From positions 87,976 through 151,975 of the forward strand of contig JAPLTX010000038.1 in NCBI GenBank assembly GCA_026397915.1: a stretch of 64,000 bases of DNA, written 5' to 3'. The notes beneath the pieces are model-generated. The model did not search any database. It was given only the letters and a program-made list of their open reading frames with translations, and was not told the origin of the DNA. The translations under genes were made by a program, and so were the position numbers. Within the stretch, counting starts at the first letter, position 1. Every line of letters begins with the position of its first letter. This stretch comes from Verrucomicrobiota bacterium (GTDB lineage Bacteria > Verrucomicrobiota > Verrucomicrobiia > CAIQCK01). Shown piece after piece: positions 1-8,576 of the stretch.

Positions 1-2
1 TG

Positions 3-449
3 CCGCTGGCTGGTCCGGTCGCGGCGCGCGAGGAGCCGGTCCAGCCTTGCCCGGTTCTGAAGGTGGTTGTCACGGAGTTTCCGACCAATGACAAGCTCAT
101 GATGCACCCTTCTCCCGAAACGCACTTCAACGTTTTTGGCGGAGCGAGTTCCATGTTTGATCCTGCCAAACGGCGGGGCATCCGGGTGGCCGTGCTTTGG
201 GAGAACCGCACAGGCCAGCCGTTGCGCGATGTCACGCTGCGGCTGGAGTATAAACAGGCAAAGAACCGCGCCATCCGCACGGCGGACCAGCAGTTTTCGG
301 ATCTGCCTGCTAAGGGCCGATGGACCAACTTCGACCTGAGCGGCGGCGAGTATGAAGATACCGTGCATATCGCTGCGTGGCGCATCTCGGTGCTTAGTGG
401 CAGCCGTGTGCTTGGCTCCAAACACTCCGTCATGTGGTCCATAAAATAA
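3..449 (+). CDS. Exported protein of unknown function, 5' end outside window
   Basis: The reading frame is open from the first bases of the window and ends at TAA 447-449, so about 148 C-terminal residues are present and the start lies upstream. A GTG at 63 could serve as a start, but the same frame continues upstream through a Pro/Ala-rich stretch (PLAGPVAAREEP) that looks like the end of a signal or linker. The remaining part is predicted beta-rich (VLWENRTGQPLRDVTLRLEY) and has no motif I recognise. The next gene begins 54 bases later on the same strand. Coding status is well supported by composition; function is unknown. Confidence 0.65.
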   Translation, partial: PLAGPVAAREEPVQPCPVLKVVVTEFPTNDKLMMHPSPETHFNVFGGASSMFDPAKRRGIRVAVLWENRTGQPLRDVTLRLEYKQAKNRAIRTADQQFSDLPAKGRWTNFDLSGGEYEDTVHIAAWRISVLSGSRVLGSKHSVMWSIK

Positions 450-503
450 GACGCCTCCAGTCCAGCGGGGATTGCGACCGACGACTATTCTCAATGTTAC
501 CTG

Positions 504-2051
504 ATGAGTCCGATGCCCACCACGCTGATCGGTTACTTGGACAAGACCGCCACCTTCTTTCCGTGCCGTAAAGCTCTCTTCTTCGGCCGCGAAGTAGTTC
601 ACTACGGCGAACTTCATGCCCGTGCGCTCGGCTTGGCGCGACTGCTGCGCGGTGACTACGGCATTCAGCAGGGCGACCGCGTCGCCTTGCTGATGAAGAA
701 CTGCCCGGAGTTTATCTACGCCCTTTACGGTGTCCTGTTCGCTGGAGGCACGGTCGTGCCGGTCAACAACTTCCTCAAGCCGGCGGAAATCGAACACATT
801 CTTCGTGACGCCGGCGTGACCGTCCTCATCACGGTGTCCGCCGACTTCGAGCCTGTCCTGGCCCACCTGCGCGGGCAACTCCCCGCGTTGCGTCCGCTGG
901 ATGTTCGCGCTCTTCACTGGGCCGGATTGGCCGCGAAACCGCTGGACCCGCTCACGATCGTAAAACCGTCCGACCGCGCTGTGATCATCTACACCTCTGG
1001 CACCACCGGCCGGCCCAAGGGCGCCGTGCTGACGCACGCTAATATCGTGGCTAACATCCGCAGCATTGGCACGGTGTTGGGCAACGTCGAAAGCGACCGC
1101 GTGGTGTTGGCGTTGCCGATGTTCCACAGCTTCATGCTGACCGTGGCAATACTGGCGCCACTGTCCATCGGCGCTTCCGTGCTCATCATCAAATCCATCA
1201 AGCCGTTTCGCCACGTGTTGTTCGAGATGATCCGCCGCCGTGCAACGGTGTTCCTCGGCATCCCCCAGATTTTTCAGGCGCTCGCCACCGCCCGCATTCC
1301 GTGGTGGCTGCGTTGGCTGTTGCCGCTGCGGCTGGCCATCAGCGGCTCTGCGCCGCTTTCGGTCGAAACACTGCGCCGTTTCAGCGAACGTTTTCGGTTC
1401 CCGCTGCGCGAAGGCTACGGCCTGAGCGAGGCGGCGCCGGTGGTTAGCTTCAACCCCATCCGCGGCGTGAGCAAGGCTGGCTCTGTCGGCTTGCCGATTC
1501 CCGGCGTGCAGGTGCGTATCCTCGACGCGCAGGATCGCGAGCTTGGCGTCGGCCAGGATGGCGAAGTCGTGGTGCGCGGGGAAAACGTTATGCTCGGCTA
1601 TTGGAACCAGGAGGAGGCGACAGCCGCGACGTTGCGCGATGGCTGGCTTCGCACGGGCGATATCGGTCGGTTTGACGAAGACGGCTACCTTTACATTACC
1701 GACCGCAAAAAGGACATGCTGCTGGTCCATGGCAACAATGTTTATCCGCGTGAGATCGAAGAGGTCATCTACCAGGTGCCCGGCGTGCGCGAGGTTGCCG
1801 TCGTGGGCCGGTCCGACCCGCATCACGGCGAACTGCCGGTCGCGTTTGTCGTGCCCGCCGAAAACACGACGCTCGACCCGCAGACCATCCTGAAATTCTG
1901 CCGCGAGCGGCTGGCGAACTACAAACTGCCGCGCGAGATCCGCGTGCAGAACGCGCCGTTGCCGCGCAACGCGACAGGCAAAATTTTGAAAACCGAATTG
2001 CGCCAACAGGCGCAGCGGGACCTCAACGACCCGTGTGACAGCACACCTTGA
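504..2051 (+). CDS. AMP-dependent acyl-CoA synthetase (long-chain fatty acid-CoA ligase type)
   Basis: This 515-residue protein is a class I adenylate-forming enzyme. It is expected to activate a carboxylic acid, probably a fatty acid, with ATP and join it to CoA. The AMP-binding P-loop signature YTSGTTGRPKGAVLTH lies near residues 163-178. The later motifs GYGLSEAAPVVS, GWLRTGDIGRFDEDGYLYITD and a C-terminal PRNATGKILK with the catalytic lysine are all present, and length is normal for the family. The start could also be the ATG at 513. It stands alone between an exported protein and a STAS protein. The substrate cannot be fixed from sequence; FadD-like and O-succinylbenzoate ligase-like members are similar, though menaquinone here uses the futalosine route. 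Confidence 0.9.
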   Translation: MSPMPTTLIGYLDKTATFFPCRKALFFGREVVHYGELHARALGLARLLRGDYGIQQGDRVALLMKNCPEFIYALYGVLFAGGTVVPVNNFLKPAEIEHILRDAGVTVLITVSADFEPVLAHLRGQLPALRPLDVRALHWAGLAAKPLDPLTIVKPSDRAVIIYTSGTTGRPKGAVLTHANIVANIRSIGTVLGNVESDRVVLALPMFHSFMLTVAILAPLSIGASVLIIKSIKPFRHVLFEMIRRRATVFLGIPQIFQALATARIPWWLRWLLPLRLAISGSAPLSVETLRRFSERFRFPLREGYGLSEAAPVVSFNPIRGVSKAGSVGLPIPGVQVRILDAQDRELGVGQDGEVVVRGENVMLGYWNQEEATAATLRDGWLRTGDIGRFDEDGYLYITDRKKDMLLVHGNNVYPREIEEVIYQVPGVREVAVVGRSDPHHGELPVAFVVPAENTTLDPQTILKFCRERLANYKLPREIRVQNAPLPRNATGKILKTELRQQAQRDLNDPCDSTP

Positions 2052-2075
2052 CGCCACCACCTCCGAGCCTATAGT
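2048..2075 (+). promoter_or_regulatory. Probable sigma70-type promoter of the STAS gene
   Basis: TTGACG (2048-2053) and TATAGT (2070-2075) are separated by 16 bases, 41 bases before the GTG start at 2117. The -35 box overlaps the last codons and stop of the acyl-CoA synthetase gene, so the STAS gene probably has its own promoter. Confidence 0.6.
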
Positions 2076-2116
2076 GAGACGGGCTTTCGATTTGATAGCC
2101 CCGTGAGGTCAAGAGT

Positions 2117-2689
2117 GTGAATGACAGACAGAACAACATCGTCGTAGGAATTTCTGGCAGCCGGGTGTTCGTCAAGGTGCAAGGCAAGGGCAACTGTCAG
2201 ATCAGTCAGCCTTTTTGCCAATTCAGCGCTGAAATCATCAAACGCGGTTTCCACGAGTTCATCGTGGATCTTGCCGACTGCTCGTCCATGGACAGCACCT
2301 TCTTGGGCGTGCTGGCTGGCGTTGGGTTGCGCTTGATGCCCGCTAGCGGGCACCTTCATCTCGCCAACCTGAACCCTCGCTGCCGCGAGGTGGTTGCCTC
2401 GCTTGGCATTGACCAGCTTTCCACTGTGGACACATGCGACCTCAGCATGGCCGCGCCTTCCAACGGCGGCGGCGCGGCGGCCCCGTCCGCGCTCCGGACG
2501 TTGGCGACGACGCAACCCATGCCGACCGACCCGGAGTCCAAGGCGCGCTACGTTGAAATGATGATCGAGGCGCACAGCGCGTTGATGCAGATTGATCCGC
2601 AAAACATTCCCAAGTTCAAAGATTGTGTCCGTTTTCTCGCCGAAGACCTCGAAAAACTGCGCGCGGCCCAGAAAAATTCAGGTTCCTGA
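2117..2689 (+). CDS. STAS-domain protein (anti-sigma-factor antagonist type)
   Basis: This 190-residue protein has an N-terminal STAS fold (about residues 8-105), with the typical FIVDLADCSSMDSTFLGVLAG segment that in SpoIIAA-like proteins carries the phosphorylated serine. Such proteins bind or release anti-sigma factors or act in other phosphoswitch modules. The C-terminal 70 residues are helical and unassigned, after a Gly/Ala-rich linker near residue 120. GTG is the only good start in frame. No kinase, phosphatase or sigma factor lies nearby, so the partner is unknown. Confidence 0.8.
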   Translation: MNDRQNNIVVGISGSRVFVKVQGKGNCQISQPFCQFSAEIIKRGFHEFIVDLADCSSMDSTFLGVLAGVGLRLMPASGHLHLANLNPRCREVVASLGIDQLSTVDTCDLSMAAPSNGGGAAAPSALRTLATTQPMPTDPESKARYVEMMIEAHSALMQIDPQNIPKFKDCVRFLAEDLEKLRAAQKNSGS

Positions 2690-2745
2690 GTCGGCCCTCC
2701 CGGACTCCGGTTGGCGACCCGGCTGTCGAAAATGCCGGCCAAAAG

Positions 2746-2773
2746 TTGACTGCCGCCCCGATGTCGCTACACT
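2746..2773 (+). promoter_or_regulatory. Promoter of grpE-dnaJ with near-leaderless spacing
   Basis: TTGACT (2746-2751) and TACACT (2768-2773) have a 16-base spacer. The ATG of grpE at 2786 is 12 bases after the -10 box, so the transcript would start only a few bases before the start codon. No CIRCE-like inverted repeat or sigma32-type promoter was seen, although these are heat-shock genes. Confidence 0.65.
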
Positions 2774-2785
2774 GAGTCGCTCATT

Positions 2786-3481
2786 ATGTTCCGTTCTAAA
2801 AAAACAAAACACAACGATTCGGAGTCTCAGCCCGACGCCCAAGTCACGGCAGCCGCAGGCGCGGTCGCTGCGCCGACCCAAGTGGGGACAACGCAACCTG
2901 CCGTCCCATCTGCGCCCTCGGTGCCGCCGATGACGCCAGCCGAGATCGAGAAGCTGAAAGCCGACGCGGCCCAGGCGGCCGAGTGGAAGGACAAGTGTTT
3001 CCGTGTCGCCGCGGATCTCGACAACTTCCGCAAGCGCGCCGCTCGCGAAAAGATCGAAACCAGCAAATATGCCACCCAGCAACTGTTGGCCCGCCTGCTG
3101 CCGACGATTGACAACTTTGAGGCCGCGCTCCAGCACGCTGACGCGGCGGCCGGCCCGGCCACCGTCAACTCGCTGATTGACGGCCTTAAAATGACGCTCG
3201 CCCAACTGCACACCGTATTGCGCGATACCGGCGTCGAAGTCGTTAACGCCGAAGGCCAGCACTTTGACCCGCAGGTGCATGAAGCAGTGCAGCACATCGA
3301 GTCCGACACGCATCCTGCTGGTAGAGTGATCCAGCAACTGCGCAAAGGCTACAAGCTCTCCGACCGTTTGCTGCGGCCCGCCACCGTCGTCGTCTCCAAA
3401 GGCAAGCCGGAGTTGCCCGATCCTGCTCCGGCGGAAAAGCCCGGCGACGCCAACCCCGCCACCCAGCCAGGCACAAACTGA
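2786..3481 (+). CDS. grpE: GrpE nucleotide exchange factor
   Basis: The 231-residue protein is the DnaK cochaperone that releases ADP from DnaK. The first 50 residues are a low-complexity Ala/Pro/Thr-rich extension. A long helix follows ([20 protein letters not shown]), and the core contains [18 protein letters not shown] and the C-terminal beta part with HEAVQHIES and [19 protein letters not shown], all typical of GrpE. The C-terminus is a short Pro-rich tail. dnaJ starts 2 bases after the stop, so the two are co-transcribed. dnaK is not in the window. Confidence 0.95.
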   Translation: MFRSKKTKHNDSESQPDAQVTAAAGAVAAPTQVGTTQPAVPSAPSVPPMTPAEIEKLKADAAQAAEWKDKCFRVAADLDNFRKRAAREKIETSKYATQQLLARLLPTIDNFEAALQHADAAAGPATVNSLIDGLKMTLAQLHTVLRDTGVEVVNAEGQHFDPQVHEAVQHIESDTHPAGRVIQQLRKGYKLSDRLLRPATVVVSKGKPELPDPAPAEKPGDANPATQPGTN

Positions 3482-3483
3482 AC

Positions 3484-4635
3484 ATGGCTTCCACCCGCGA
3501 CTACTACGAAGTGTTGGGCATCCCGCACAATGCCAGCGTCGAGGACATCAAGAAGTCCTACCGTAAGCTGGCCATCAAATACCACCCCGACAAAAACCCC
3601 GGTGACAAGGCTGCGGAGGAGAAGTTCAAGGAACTCGGCGAAGCCTACGAGGTGCTTTCCGACCCGCAGAAGCGCGCTGCCTACGATCAGTATGGTCACG
3701 CGGCGTTCACCGCGCGCGGCGGTCCCGCTTCTGCTGCGGCCGGCCAGCAGTGGGGCGGCTTTCACGATCCGTTCGACATCTTCCGCGAGGTCTTTGGGGG
3801 CATGGGCGGCAGCATCTTCGAGGACTTCTTCGGCGGTGGCCGCCAGCGCGGCGGTCCCATGCATGGCGATGACTTGCGCTACGACATGGAGATCACGTTT
3901 GAAGAAGCCATCTATGGCGTCGAAAAGGAGATCCTTGTGGATCGCCTCGACGCCTGCGCCACCTGCCACGGCACCGGTGGCGCACCCGGCGCGCGCCGGA
4001 CGCAGTGTCCGATGTGTCACGGCCGCGGTCGCGTCACGCGTTCGCAAGGATTCCTCAACATCAGCCAGGACTGCCCGCGCTGTAACGGCGAGGGCGAATC
4101 GGTGGATAAGGCTTGCCCTCAATGCCGCAGTCAGGGCTTGGCCCGCGTTCAGAGCCGCATCAAAGTCCGTTTGCCCGCCGGCATCGAAACCGGCATGCAG
4201 TTGCGTTCCGCAGGCCACGGCAACGCCGGCCCGCGTGGCGGCCCCCATGGCGATCTTTATGTCGTCGTTCACGTCAAACCGCACGACATCTTCGTGCGGC
4301 GCGGCGACGATTTGCTTTGTGACGTGCCAATTGCATTCCCGGTGGCGGCGCTGGGCGGGCAGGTGGACGTGCCGACGATCAACGGCCACGCGAAGCTGAG
4401 CATTCCCGCCGGCACGCAGAGCGGCACGGTCTTTCGGATGCGCGGCAAGGGCGTGCCGAACGTTGAAGGTTACGGTCGTGGCGACCAGCACGTCCGGGTT
4501 ATCGTCGAAGTTCCCGCGCGCCTCAACTCCGAGCAACGCAAGAAGCTCCAGGAGTTCGCCGAATTATGTGGCGAGGACACGCAGCCGATGATGAAGAGCT
4601 TCGTGGAGAAAGCGAAGAAGTGGTTCGGTAAGTGA
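3484..4635 (+). CDS. dnaJ: Chaperone protein DnaJ
   Basis: This 383-residue protein is a full-length type I DnaJ. The J domain covers about residues 5-70 with HPD at 34-36, followed by a Gly/Phe-rich region ([16 protein letters not shown]). The zinc region has [24 protein letters not shown] and a fourth, weaker copy CPQCRSQG that keeps both cysteines but loses one glycine. The C-terminal substrate-binding domains include [12 protein letters not shown] and [15 protein letters not shown]. It follows grpE by 2 bases and acts with DnaK in protein folding. Confidence 0.96.
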   Translation: MASTRDYYEVLGIPHNASVEDIKKSYRKLAIKYHPDKNPGDKAAEEKFKELGEAYEVLSDPQKRAAYDQYGHAAFTARGGPASAAAGQQWGGFHDPFDIFREVFGGMGGSIFEDFFGGGRQRGGPMHGDDLRYDMEITFEEAIYGVEKEILVDRLDACATCHGTGGAPGARRTQCPMCHGRGRVTRSQGFLNISQDCPRCNGEGESVDKACPQCRSQGLARVQSRIKVRLPAGIETGMQLRSAGHGNAGPRGGPHGDLYVVVHVKPHDIFVRRGDDLLCDVPIAFPVAALGGQVDVPTINGHAKLSIPAGTQSGTVFRMRGKGVPNVEGYGRGDQHVRVIVEVPARLNSEQRKKLQEFAELCGEDTQPMMKSFVEKAKKWFGK

Positions 4636-4840
4636 ATTTCTTGCGCCTCTTGCTGGCCTTGGAGACGAGACGAAGAAAGTTCGTTATATGTGGGCGATAA
4701 AATCGCCTTCCTTGACGGTGCCCTATGAAGAATTCGAAGAACGAGAACGGAAACCCGATCGAAGCCGGGAAACGCCGCCTTCGCTGTTCGGACACGGGGC
4801 TTTCGCTTCCGAACGCCAACACTCAACCAGGAGATTCCAC

Positions 4841-5404
4841 ATGCGCCATCTAATGTTATTCCTCACCTGCGCCGTCGCTGCCGTGATGCTCGGCTGCGTG
4901 CCGTCGCTTCAGCCGTTGTATTCCGAAAAGGATTCCATCCTGTTGGCTCCGCTGGCTGGCACGTGGGTTTCCGAGGACGGCAAGGAGAAGTTCACCTTCA
5001 AAGCCGACGAGCAGGAAATCAAATACGAGGTCACATGCACCGATGAAAGCGGCGGGACCGGCAAGCTCGAAGCGCACCTGCTCCGGCTCGGAAAACATCT
5101 CTTCCTCGACACCACTGTCAACGATCTGCCTGAAATCAAGTGCGCCTATCCCAAGTGTCACCTGCTGCCCGTCCACCTGTTCACGAAGATATCAATCGAA
5201 GGCGATGTCCTGCACTACGCGACGCTTGATTACGGTTGGATCAAGAAGGGCATCGAGCAGAAGAAGATCACGCTTCGCCACGAAGCGATGAAGGACATGA
5301 CCTTCCTCACGGCCTCGACGAAGGAACTGCAGGAGTTCGTCCTTGTGCACGCCGACGAGAAGGATGCCTTCCAGACGCCGAAGGAACTCCACCGAAAAAA
5401 ATAG
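4841..5404 (+). CDS. Lipoprotein of unknown function
   Basis: The protein has 187 residues from the ATG at 4841, which has a good AGGAGA ribosome site at about 4829 and begins a lipoprotein signal peptide ending in VMLGC, so the mature protein starts at Cys 19 or 20. An in-frame ATG at 4688 exists but would place the signal peptide in mid-protein. The mature part (LLAPLAGTWVSEDGKEKFTF) resembles lipocalin-like or DUF-type envelope proteins with a 'GTW' strand, but I cannot name a family. It is monocistronic and convergent with mtnP, 12 bases away. Confidence 0.85.
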   Translation: MRHLMLFLTCAVAAVMLGCVPSLQPLYSEKDSILLAPLAGTWVSEDGKEKFTFKADEQEIKYEVTCTDESGGTGKLEAHLLRLGKHLFLDTTVNDLPEIKCAYPKCHLLPVHLFTKISIEGDVLHYATLDYGWIKKGIEQKKITLRHEAMKDMTFLTASTKELQEFVLVHADEKDAFQTPKELHRKK

Positions 5405-5416
5405 GCGCTCGCCAAC

Positions 5417-6268
5417 CTAGGCGTATTTCTTCAACAACGGCGCTAGTTCCCGCTTCGTCTTCGCCGGCCAGAGCTTCTTGCCGGTGATGACCGCGGTGGC
5501 GAGCGCGTGCTGGCAGGAGCAATCTTTCTCCACAGTTCGCCCCACCGCCATCTGCACGATCCGCTTCGCCGTCGCGGCGTTTTGGTTCAGGTTGTTGATG
5601 ATCATCTCGACCGTGACCGCTTCCTCGTGCTCCTTCCAGCAGTCGTAGTCGGTCACCATCGCCATCGTCTGGTAGCAAATCTCCGCTTCGCGGCTGCACT
5701 TGGCCTCGCCAAGATTCGTCATGCCGATCACGTCGAAGCCCAGCTTCCGGTAGGCGTTGCTCTCCGCGCGCGTCGAGAACGCTGGGCCTTCCATGTTCAC
5801 GTAGGTGCCGCCGACGTGGACGGTCGCGCCGGCTTCACGGGCGCAGTCCGCCAACAAGCTTCGCAGCCCGCCGCACAGCGGATCGGCGAACCCGACGTGC
5901 GCCACGATGCCGCGCCCGAAGAACGTGTGCTCCAGCGATTTCTTGGTCCGGTCGAAAAACTGGTCCACCAACACAATGTCGAGCGGCTTGTATTGTTCCT
6001 GAAGCGAGCCAACGGCGGAGACGCTGATGATGTGCGTCACGCCGAGTTTCTTCATGCCCCAGATGTTGGCACGGTGGTTGAGTTCGCTTGGCAGGATGCG
6101 GTGGCCGCGCCCGTGCCGCGGCAGGAACACCACGTCGCGTCCCGCCAGCTTGCCCGTGACGTAGGCGTCCGAAGGCGCACCGAACGGAGTCCTGACGCGG
6201 ATTGCTTTCCGGTTGGTAAATCCTTCGATGTTGTAGAGACCGCTGCCGCCGATAATGCCTATGCGCAT
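5417..6268 (-). CDS. mtnP: S-methyl-5'-thioadenosine phosphorylase
   Basis: This 283-residue protein belongs to the purine nucleoside phosphorylase family (MTAP type) and splits 5'-methylthioadenosine with phosphate into adenine and methylthioribose-1-phosphate, in methionine salvage. Seen motifs are the N-terminal IGIIGGSGLY, the phosphate-binding RHGRGHRILPSELNHRANIW, and the family signature GGTYVNMEGPAFSTRAES followed by GMTNLGEAKCSREAEICY. Its start overlaps the end of the endonuclease V gene by 10 bases, so the two are one transcript. An inosine-preferring or broader phosphorylase is possible. Confidence 0.93.
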   Translation of the reverse strand: MRIGIIGGSGLYNIEGFTNRKAIRVRTPFGAPSDAYVTGKLAGRDVVFLPRHGRGHRILPSELNHRANIWGMKKLGVTHIISVSAVGSLQEQYKPLDIVLVDQFFDRTKKSLEHTFFGRGIVAHVGFADPLCGGLRSLLADCAREAGATVHVGGTYVNMEGPAFSTRAESNAYRKLGFDVIGMTNLGEAKCSREAEICYQTMAMVTDYDCWKEHEEAVTVEMIINNLNQNAATAKRIVQMAVGRTVEKDCSCQHALATAVITGKKLWPAKTKRELAPLLKKYA

Positions 6269-6981
6269 GACTCTCCTTTGCTTCTCAGTTGATTAACCAG
6301 AATGTGCGCCTGCCGTGTTGTCTCCGGCAACCGAAAGCGCGGGGCGCATTCCAGCACGAGCGCGACGGCTACGTCGAGCGAGATTTTGTGGCCCACGCTG
6401 ACGAAGATCGGCGCCACACCGTCGCGCGTTCGCACGACGCGGCCGATGGTGTCTCCGCCGTCGCGCAGGTTGCTCGCGCTGCCGCGCCGCTGCCCCGGTT
6501 CGTGATACTCGCCGATGAGCCGGCTCTTGGCGCAGCCGATGGTTGGCAAATCCAGCACCAACCCCAGATGCGATGCTAGCCCGCAGCGACGCGGGTGCGC
6601 GATCCCTTGCCCATCCGCCAGCACTACATCCGGTGTCACGCGCAGTTTACGAAACGCTTCGAGCAACGGCGGAATCTCGCGGAAGCTCAGCAAACCCGGC
6701 ACATAAGGAAACTCCGCGCGACTTGCGACGCCCACCAATTCGACAACACGCAACGACGGCAGTTCCAGCACAACGACCGCCGCATAAAGGAACTCGGAAG
6801 CCTTCTTGCCCTTGGAAAATCGCGTCGGAACAAAATCGTAGGAAACATCCACGCCTGCGATCAGACGCGGCGGCCGGATCATGCCGTCCGCCACCACCAA
6901 CCCGCGCAACCGCTGCTGAAGCGTGACGGCCGCGTGATACTCCAGCCGCGACGGGGCCAGGTCAGGACGAGCGATATTCAT
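6259..6981 (-). CDS. nfi: Endonuclease V (deoxyinosine 3' endonuclease)
   Basis: This 240-residue protein is a full-length endonuclease V, which nicks DNA one base 3' to deoxyinosine. Catalytic acidic residues are in AGVDVSY (Asp about 45) and ADGQGIAHPRRCG (Asp about 123), and the damage-binding wedge segment FPYVPGLLSFRE (PYxPG) is present. The lysine of the GCAKSRLIGEY motif is also kept. It leads a two-gene unit with mtnP. The upstream DNA (6988-7085) holds an imperfect long inverted repeat. Confidence 0.94.
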   Translation of the reverse strand: MNIARPDLAPSRLEYHAAVTLQQRLRGLVVADGMIRPPRLIAGVDVSYDFVPTRFSKGKKASEFLYAAVVVLELPSLRVVELVGVASRAEFPYVPGLLSFREIPPLLEAFRKLRVTPDVVLADGQGIAHPRRCGLASHLGLVLDLPTIGCAKSRLIGEYHEPGQRRGSASNLRDGGDTIGRVVRTRDGVAPIFVSVGHKISLDVAVALVLECAPRFRLPETTRQAHILVNQLRSKGESCA

Positions 6982-6987
6982 GAGAAT

Positions 6988-7085
6988 GGAGTGATGGAGT
7001 GTTGAGGTATTGGAGTAGTGCGAAGCTCAGCGCGAAAGCATGACTGCTTTCATCCGCCCCCATTACTCCCAAACTCCATCACTCC
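6988..7085. repeat. Imperfect inverted repeat of GGAGT/ATGGAGT units
   Basis: The left arm (6988-7020) is built from GGAGT and ATGGAGT units, and the right arm (7060-7085) is its approximate reverse complement (CTCCATCACTCC). They lie between endonuclease V and the TIGR04073 gene. The structure could fold as a large hairpin in RNA from either strand, or could be two inverted copies of a dispersed repeat. No poly-U tract marks it as a simple terminator. Confidence 0.6.
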
Positions 7086-7097
7086 GCCGCATCCCCT

Positions 7098-7502
7098 TCA
7101 CTTCGCCGGCTTCGGCGCTGGCGGGATCGTTGGTTGCGGCGGCACCGGCAGCGGTTCCTTCACTGAAGAGAAACGGTCCCACGGATAGGCCGGCTCCATG
7201 TAGGGCTTGTATTGGTCGTCCGGCCACGGGAACGGTGCGGTGACAAACTCAAAAACGCCCAGCACCTCCCGCGCGGCAAAGTTTCCGACCGCTTTAAAAA
7301 AGCCGACGGAGATTCCCATCGGCCAGCCTTCGTTGCGGCACTCTTCGCACAACGTGGCCGGCACCTCCACGCCGCCGCACGCCATGCCTGCGAGACCGCG
7401 CTTCAGCTTGTCCATGCGCCCTTCGGCTTGCGCGGGTGATGCCGAAAGCCAGACGGACGCCGCAACAACGCCAACGATGAGAAGAAATCGAGAGAGCTTC
7501 AT
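7098..7502 (-). CDS. Exosortase system-associated protein, TIGR04073 type
   Basis: This 134-residue exported protein has a clear Sec signal peptide (residues 1-26, ending SPAQA). The mature part matches the pattern I know for TIGR04073: KLKRGLAGMACGGVEVP, then GISVGFFKAVGNFAAREVLG, then a 'FEFVTAPFPWP' segment and a Pro-rich tail. The family occurs in PEP-CTERM/exosortase-bearing Verrucomicrobiota and relatives and has no known biochemical role. A Pro-rich C-terminus (PVPPQPTIPPAPKPAK) is present. It has its own promoter. The PEP-CTERM remnant at 59.6 kb is the other trace of that system here. Confidence 0.8.
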   Translation of the reverse strand: MKLSRFLLIVGVVAASVWLSASPAQAEGRMDKLKRGLAGMACGGVEVPATLCEECRNEGWPMGISVGFFKAVGNFAAREVLGVFEFVTAPFPWPDDQYKPYMEPAYPWDRFSSVKEPLPVPPQPTIPPAPKPAK

Positions 7503-7525
7503 TCATTAATCCTTTCGGTTGCCAA

Positions 7526-7553
7526 AGGCTATCGCGTTGGAACTTGCGGTCAA
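7526..7553 (-). promoter_or_regulatory. Promoter of the TIGR04073 gene
   Basis: On the minus strand TTGACC (7548-7553) and TAGCCT (7526-7531) are 16 bases apart, about 24 bases before the ATG at 7502. An AAAGGA ribosome site lies between them and the start. Confidence 0.6.
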
Positions 7554-7637
7554 GCAGGAACGCACTTGTGAAACGTAAAAACATGTCCACTCACGCACCG
7601 CCTCATTTCGCGCCGCCTTTCGCGTTTCACGCATTAC

Positions 7638-8576
7638 TCACTCCTCCTCCACGATCACAGGCGTGCCAACGGTAATCATTTTGAGCAGGCGTTCGGCGTT
7701 GAAGTTCGCCAAGCGGAAACAGCCGTGGCTTTCGGTCCTGCCGACTTCCTCCGGCTTCGGTGTGCCGTGGATGCCGTAGCCGGTCAGCGGCGGACCTTCG
7801 CTGCCGGGCGCGCGGCCGATGGAGAGCCAGAGCACGCCGACGGGGTTGTTCGGGCCGGGAGGGATAATAAGCTTCGTGCCGATGGCTTGCGCTTCGGGCG
7901 ATTCGGGAAAAACGGCGGGATTGAAAGTGTAGTTTGGATTCGGCGCCACCGCCACGATCTGCAACTCACCGACCGGCCGCTTCATCTTGTCGCGGCCGAT
8001 GGAGCAGGGGAAGAACGCGCACAGTTTACCCTCGCCGTCATAGACCGTCAGCCATTTCTGCGCGAGATTGATCCTCACCTCGCCCGCTTTCGGCGGTTTG
8101 GCGTCAAACTCCACGTTTGGCACGAGCGCGTTGGTTGGCGTGTTCAGTGAGTCCCACGGAATCTGGGGATTCAGCGCGCGGATGAATCGCTGCGAGGCGT
8201 GAAACTTCTCGGCCACCAGTTCCAGCGCGGTTTGGTAGGGCATGGAATCCTGCTCTGCCCGTTCGCGCCAACTTTCCGGAGCGCGGCCGAGCCGGGCGAA
8301 GTCATTGGTGGTGATCTCGTAGCGGATGAACGCCGGCGCTTCCAGCCTGAGCGCGTCGGTTGTTGCCTCGTCGAACACGCCGGTGACTTTCTCGCCTTTC
8401 GCGACCTGCCATGCGCGTAGCGCCGCGCGCGTCTGCGTGCCGACGTGATCGTCAATGCAACCGGGCGAGAAAAACTGTCGGTCGAGCGCGATCTGAAACT
8501 CCGCGATGCGATGCGCCGTCTGACCCAGCGCCGGCACGGCCAGCAACAACATCATCCATAAAAACCTGGCTACCAT
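7638..8576 (-). CDS. L,D-transpeptidase (YkuD) with peptidoglycan-binding domain
   Basis: This 312-residue exported enzyme has a signal peptide (residues 1-19), a PG_binding_1-like domain (about 22-80, FSPGCIDDHVGTQTRAALRAWQ), a LysM-like middle segment (about 105-140) and a YkuD catalytic domain (about 165-312). The catalytic motif is GIHGTPKPEEVGRTESHGCF, with the nucleophile Cys at about 286. It probably makes 3-3 crosslinks or attaches proteins in the peptidoglycan. Its start overlaps the nucleotidyltransferase stop by 7 bases, which points to co-transcription with it. Confidence 0.92.
   Translation of the reverse strand: MVARFLWMMLLLAVPALGQTAHRIAEFQIALDRQFFSPGCIDDHVGTQTRAALRAWQVAKGEKVTGVFDEATTDALRLEAPAFIRYEITTNDFARLGRAPESWRERAEQDSMPYQTALELVAEKFHASQRFIRALNPQIPWDSLNTPTNALVPNVEFDAKPPKAGEVRINLAQKWLTVYDGEGKLCAFFPCSIGRDKMKRPVGELQIVAVAPNPNYTFNPAVFPESPEAQAIGTKLIIPPGPNNPVGVLWLSIGRAPGSEGPPLTGYGIHGTPKPEEVGRTESHGCFRLANFNAERLLKMITVGTPVIVEEE

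Noticed and set aside
3349-4536. Long open frame antisense to dnaJ
   Set aside because: Opposite to a confirmed gene; a result of high GC at third positions.
4688-4840. Longer N-terminus for the lipoprotein at 4841
   Set aside because: Would bury the lipobox in the middle; the ATG at 4841 has a good ribosome site.
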